Source: JBKGYG01 sp046546235
GTDB lineage: Bacteria > Bacillota > Clostridia > Lachnospirales > DSM-24629
Assembly (NCBI GenBank): GCA_046546235.1
Contig: JBKGYG010000039.1
Location: 1-16,914 of the forward strand
DNA: 16,914 nucleotides
Reading direction: 5' to 3'
Of the stretch, positions 14,447 through 16,914 are shown in pieces; positions within the stretch are counted from its first letter, which is position 1; each line of letters starts with the position of its first letter. The notes under the pieces are model-generated. The model was given only the letters and a program-made list of their open reading frames with translations, had not been told where the DNA came from and did not search any database. The position numbers and the translations under genes were made by a program.

Positions 14447-15244
14447 ATGTTAGTATATATAAGAGAACTCCAACAAAATAAAAAGGGTTTAATTGCTTGG
14501 ACTATAATTATTGGTTTAATGCTTATACTTATGATTTCTTTATATCCTGAGATAAGTAAAAATAAAGAGGCATTTGAAAATATGCTTGAGTCTATGGGCA
14601 CTATATTAAAAGTTATGGGGATGTCTGAACTGAATATGGATAATATTCTTAATTACTATTCTTTAGAAGGTTATATTATGATTTCATTATTCGGATCAAT
14701 TTATGCTGTAATGCTTTCAGCATCAATATTATCTAAAGAACAAAGTGAGAAAACTGTTGAATTTTTATTATCTAAACCAATTTCAAGAATATCAATTGTG
14801 TTTCAAAAGTTTTTAGCAATGCTATCTTTAATTATTGTTTTTAACATTGCTTTATCAATAATTGTTTTGATAATGTTTAATATATTTGCAGATACTGCTA
14901 TTTCTATAAGTTTATTTCTGTGGATATGTTTTGCTCCTTTTATGTTACACATAACACTAGCTTCATTAGGATTTGTAACATCAATATTTATTAAGAAATC
15001 TAGAACATCAATATATTATGCATTAGGAATAGTTTTCGTTTTTTATGCAATTTCAATAGTAGCTGGATTGACAGATGTATTTTCGTTTTTAAAAAGTATT
15101 TCACCTTTTGATTATGCGAATGCTTCAACAATTATTAGTAATAACGGTATGAAAGGACATCATATTTTTATTATGATATTTGTGATGGTAGCAAGTTTTG
15201 TAACGTCAGTATATTTGTTTGAGAGAAAAAATATAACGGTATAA
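14447..15244 (+). CDS. ABC-2 type transporter, permease protein
   Basis: 265 residues with about six hydrophobic segments (roughly 14-33, 72-94, 121-144, 150-178, 190-210 and 238-258), the usual topology for an ABC-2 permease. SKEQSEKTVEFLLSKPISRISIVFQKF after the second segment is the cytoplasmic coupling region typical of the family. An extracytoplasmic loop of about 38 residues follows the first segment. The ATG at 14447 has AAGGAGGA six bases upstream; that site starts at the stop codon of the ATPase gene, so the two are translationally close and surely one operon. A TTG at 14441 in frame overlaps the site and is rejected. The substrate cannot be inferred. A terminator follows. Confidence 0.92.
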   Translation: MLVYIRELQQNKKGLIAWTIIIGLMLILMISLYPEISKNKEAFENMLESMGTILKVMGMSELNMDNILNYYSLEGYIMISLFGSIYAVMLSASILSKEQSEKTVEFLLSKPISRISIVFQKFLAMLSLIIVFNIALSIIVLIMFNIFADTAISISLFLWICFAPFMLHITLASLGFVTSIFIKKSRTSIYYALGIVFVFYAISIVAGLTDVFSFLKSISPFDYANASTIISNNGMKGHHIFIMIFVMVASFVTSVYLFERKNITV

Positions 15245-15259
15245 TTATAAAATAATGTT

Positions 15260-15293
15260 TCATCTCTTAAATTTATAAGAGATGATTTTTTTA
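15260..15293 (+). terminator. Intrinsic terminator of the ABC operon
   Basis: Perfect 10-bp stem TCATCTCTTA/TAAGAGATGA (15260-15269 with 15276-15285), six-base loop, then TTTTTTTT. Confidence 0.92.
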
Positions 15294-15406
15294 TTTGTTA
15301 GAAGTATCAATTGCACAATTTTAATTAGCTAAGAGTTACTTTTGATAATAAATAAGATAACATTGTTGCTATAAAGGAAGATAAAGACTTATGAAACTAT
15401 GCATTA

Positions 15407-15424
15407 TTGTGAAATGTTTCACAA
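15407..15424. promoter_or_regulatory. Rex-type operator palindrome
   Basis: TTGTGAA-ATGT-TTCACAA, an exact match to the known Rex (NADH/NAD redox repressor) consensus TTGTGAA-N4-TTCACAA. Rex typically controls fermentation and alcohol/lactate dehydrogenase genes. Here it lies 251 bases before the LacI-type gene and 163 bases after the ABC permease stop, with no clear promoter touching it. LacI-family operators have a similar outline (TGTGAAA..TTTCACA) but normally a central CG, which is not seen here. Confidence 0.6.
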
Positions 15425-15606
15425 GGAATATCCAAGTTAGTACATAGGTCTCTTTTATTTTGTCGTTGAAAGAAGATATAACAACATACCCTACACAACA
15501 AAAAAACAATTTTGTAAAAACATTTTATAAAATCAATATAGTTAATTGTTATTAATTAAATATCATTTTTTTTCCGATGTTTAGCTATAAAATTTGAATA
15601 TTTATA

Positions 15607-15635
15607 TTGACTAAGCACAAAAATGAAATTATAAT
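15607..15635 (+). promoter_or_regulatory. Promoter of the LacI-family gene
   Basis: TTGACT (15607-15612) and TATAAT (15630-15635) with 17-bp spacing, 39 bases before the start codon. Confidence 0.85.
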
Positions 15636-15674
15636 AAAATAACAAACACTTGATTTTTAGGGGCGAAGAGAGCT

Positions 15675-16712
15675 ATGAAAAGTGTAACTATGAAAGATGT
15701 TGCAATTGAAGCAGGGGTGTCAACTTCTACCGTATCTCATGTAATAAATAATACTCGATTTGTTGAACAAAGAACTAAGGAAAGGGTAGAAGAAGCAATG
15801 GGTAAACTTTCTTATGTACCCAATACATTAGCGCGTAGCTTGCGTAAAAAGTCGACACGTACAATAGGGATTATTATTTCGGACATTAGTAATAGTTTTT
15901 TCACAGATATTGTTAGAGCATGTGAAGATAAAGCAAATATGGAAGGATATAATACAATACTTTGCAACTCTGAGGAAGATCCAGAAAAAGAAAAGATGTA
16001 TCTAAATGTTCTTCAGCAAAAGCAAGTAGATGGTATAATTATATCTCCAACAGGTGGGAATAAGAATCTTATTAGTAAAATAAAAAAATTTATACCCATT
16101 GTATTTGTTGATAGATATCTTAACGGAATTGATAATGATTATGTAGGTATTGATAACTATCAAGCGGGGTATAAAGCGGTTAGACATCTTCATAATTGTG
16201 GTCATAAGAAAATTGCTGTATTATACAATTTTGCACATTTATCTTGTGTTCAAGAAAGAATAGAAGGTTATAAACAAGCAGTTACTGATTTTAATCTTGA
16301 AAAAGACAAGGATTTATTTCTTCCCGTTAATGATGTTGCAAATTGTGATGACACAAGAAATAAAATTATAAGTTATTTGAATAATAAACATATGCCAGAA
16401 TGCATTTTCGTTTTGAATAATACATTAGCAATTGAATTAATTAGTGTATTAAGAGAACTTCAGTATAAATGTCCGAATGACTTGGCGATTATGAGTGTGA
16501 TTGATTTTTACTGGGCGTGGGCTTTTCAACCATATTTGAGTATGATACATACTTCAGTGAATGATATTGGCAAGAAAGCTATTGAAATCTTGGTATCAAG
16601 AATCAGAGAAGAGGATAAAGAAACAGTTATCTTTCGTACTCCTGTTAATTTGATTGTTCGTGATTCTTGTGGAGCATTGAAGGGGCCAGTACGATTGAGT
16701 GAAAGCTCTTAG
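15675..16712 (+). CDS. LacI family transcriptional regulator
   Basis: 345 residues. The N-terminal helix-turn-helix is MKDVAIEAGVSTSTVSHVINN (6-26), followed by the hinge-helix region YVPNTLARSLRKKSTRTIGII. Then comes a periplasmic-binding-protein-like effector domain (about 62-340) with ISDISNSFFTDIVRACEDKA, VDGIIISPTGG, VDRYL, VGIDNYQAGYKAVRHLHNCGHKKIAVL and CIFVLNNTLAIELISVLRE. It should be a cytoplasmic dimer that binds an operator in response to a sugar or related ligand. The ligand is unknown, and no sugar transporter or catabolic gene lies in the window; its targets probably lie downstream. The ATG at 15675 has a GAAGAG-like site. An ATG at 15690 (MKDVAIEAG) is a possible shorter start, but the longer form is usual for the family. 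Confidence 0.93.
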   Translation: MKSVTMKDVAIEAGVSTSTVSHVINNTRFVEQRTKERVEEAMGKLSYVPNTLARSLRKKSTRTIGIIISDISNSFFTDIVRACEDKANMEGYNTILCNSEEDPEKEKMYLNVLQQKQVDGIIISPTGGNKNLISKIKKFIPIVFVDRYLNGIDNDYVGIDNYQAGYKAVRHLHNCGHKKIAVLYNFAHLSCVQERIEGYKQAVTDFNLEKDKDLFLPVNDVANCDDTRNKIISYLNNKHMPECIFVLNNTLAIELISVLRELQYKCPNDLAIMSVIDFYWAWAFQPYLSMIHTSVNDIGKKAIEILVSRIREEDKETVIFRTPVNLIVRDSCGALKGPVRLSESS

Positions 16713-16826
16713 TGAGCTATAGTATATAATAAAAGGAATAATATATAGATTGATAATATGTATTTAAGTTATTATCGGGTTATCATTTATTCTTTAGGGA
16801 AAAACTAAAGTTATTCACTATAATGA

Positions 16827-16899
16827 AAAAGTGATATAGTAGATTTTACTTACACCGATTTTTAGGTGTAAAGAAAGTAAAATCTATTATATCACTTTT
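16827..16899. repeat. Long inverted repeat with 25-bp outer stem
   Basis: The arm at 16827-16851 pairs with 16875-16899 over 25 bp with a single G-U. Inside it a second stem ACACC/GGTGT (16852-16856 with 16865-16869) closes an eight-base loop, leaving a five-base asymmetric bulge (16870-16874). The 3' arm ends in TTTT and is followed by GTTATTT. It lies 114 bases after the LacI-type stop and may be that gene's terminator, a control hairpin of the next gene, or a small palindromic element. A second small hairpin CTTTAG/CTAAAG (16792-16797 with 16805-16810) lies just before it. Confidence 0.8.
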
Positions 16900-16914
16900 G
16901 TTATTTACTGTTGA

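Larger units (their letters stand above)
15301..15674. other. 374-bp non-coding AT-rich region before the LacI-type gene
   Basis: No convincing gene is present. Contents are the Rex-type palindrome at 15407-15424, a perfect AT palindrome ATTTTATAAAAT at 15522-15533, and the promoter of the LacI-type gene at 15607-15635. The only small reading frame with a possible ribosome site (15391-15447, 18 codons) is judged spurious. The length is unusual for this compact region and suggests control sequence or a decayed gene. Confidence 0.6.

Noticed and set aside
15407..15424. Catabolite-response (cre) or LacI-type operator instead of a Rex site
   Set aside because: The central CG needed for a standard cre/LacI site is missing, whereas all fixed positions of the Rex consensus match; kept only as an alternative.
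15391..15447. 18-codon reading frame overlapping the Rex-type box, with AAGGAAG upstream
   Set aside because: Spacing of about 10 bases to a weak ribosome site, no recognisable peptide, and the coding overlap with a palindrome fits chance better.
1..16914. CRISPR array, tRNA, rRNA, insertion sequence or phage gene
   Set aside because: No regularly spaced repeats, transposase motifs, tRNA-like cloverleaf or rRNA core sequence were seen on reading the window.

Overview
The window reads as chromosomal DNA of a low-GC, spore-forming anaerobic Firmicute, most likely a clostridium of the Lachnospirales type. The grounds are strong A+T bias, AGGAGG-type ribosome sites, TTGACA/TATAAT promoters, a spore-type polysaccharide deacetylase, a double-OB single-strand DNA-binding protein and a DUF5721-like protein. 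I see no insertion sequence, phage gene, rRNA, tRNA or CRISPR array. Gene content is mostly housekeeping; the less ordinary material lies between the genes.

Region 1 (1-4675, all +): a degenerate PfkB/1-phosphofructokinase-like protein, a small DUF6514-like protein, a YigZ/IMPACT protein, a membrane-anchored spore-type polysaccharide deacetylase, a double-OB Ssb-like protein and a CobA/BtuR-type corrinoid adenosyltransferase. Several genes have their own terminator or promoter. The 170 bp before the deacetylase holds a GC-richer, foldable RNA segment that I cannot assign to a known class.

Region 2 (4677-7850, +): a lysine-biosynthesis operon. A consensus promoter is followed by a lysine riboswitch, a 12-bp AT stem and an intrinsic terminator, then asd, dapA and dapB. 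These three enzymes convert aspartyl phosphate to tetrahydrodipicolinate, which leads to diaminopimelate, lysine and spore dipicolinate. The operon ends in a 13-bp hairpin shared with the convergent htpG.

Region 3 (7876-10411, -): htpG (Hsp90) with a consensus promoter and a perfect CIRCE (HrcA) operator just upstream of the -35 box, preceded by a DUF5721-like gene whose stop codon abuts the CIRCE. The htpG leader contains a second perfect 11-bp inverted repeat.

Region 4 (10553-13490, +): a 3-methyladenine DNA glycosylase, an M18 aminopeptidase and a DegV/FakB-type fatty-acid-binding protein.

Region 5 (13554-16914, +): a two-gene ABC-2 transporter (ATPase and permease), then a 374-bp non-coding stretch carrying an exact Rex-type operator palindrome, then a LacI-family regulator with a consensus promoter. 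The window ends in a very long inverted repeat (25-bp outer stem). No wholly new multi-gene system is evident. The best leads are the unassigned RNA element at 2264-2390, the CIRCE placement at htpG and its possible terminator role, the isolated Rex box, and the kinase-like protein that has lost most of its active-site glycines.
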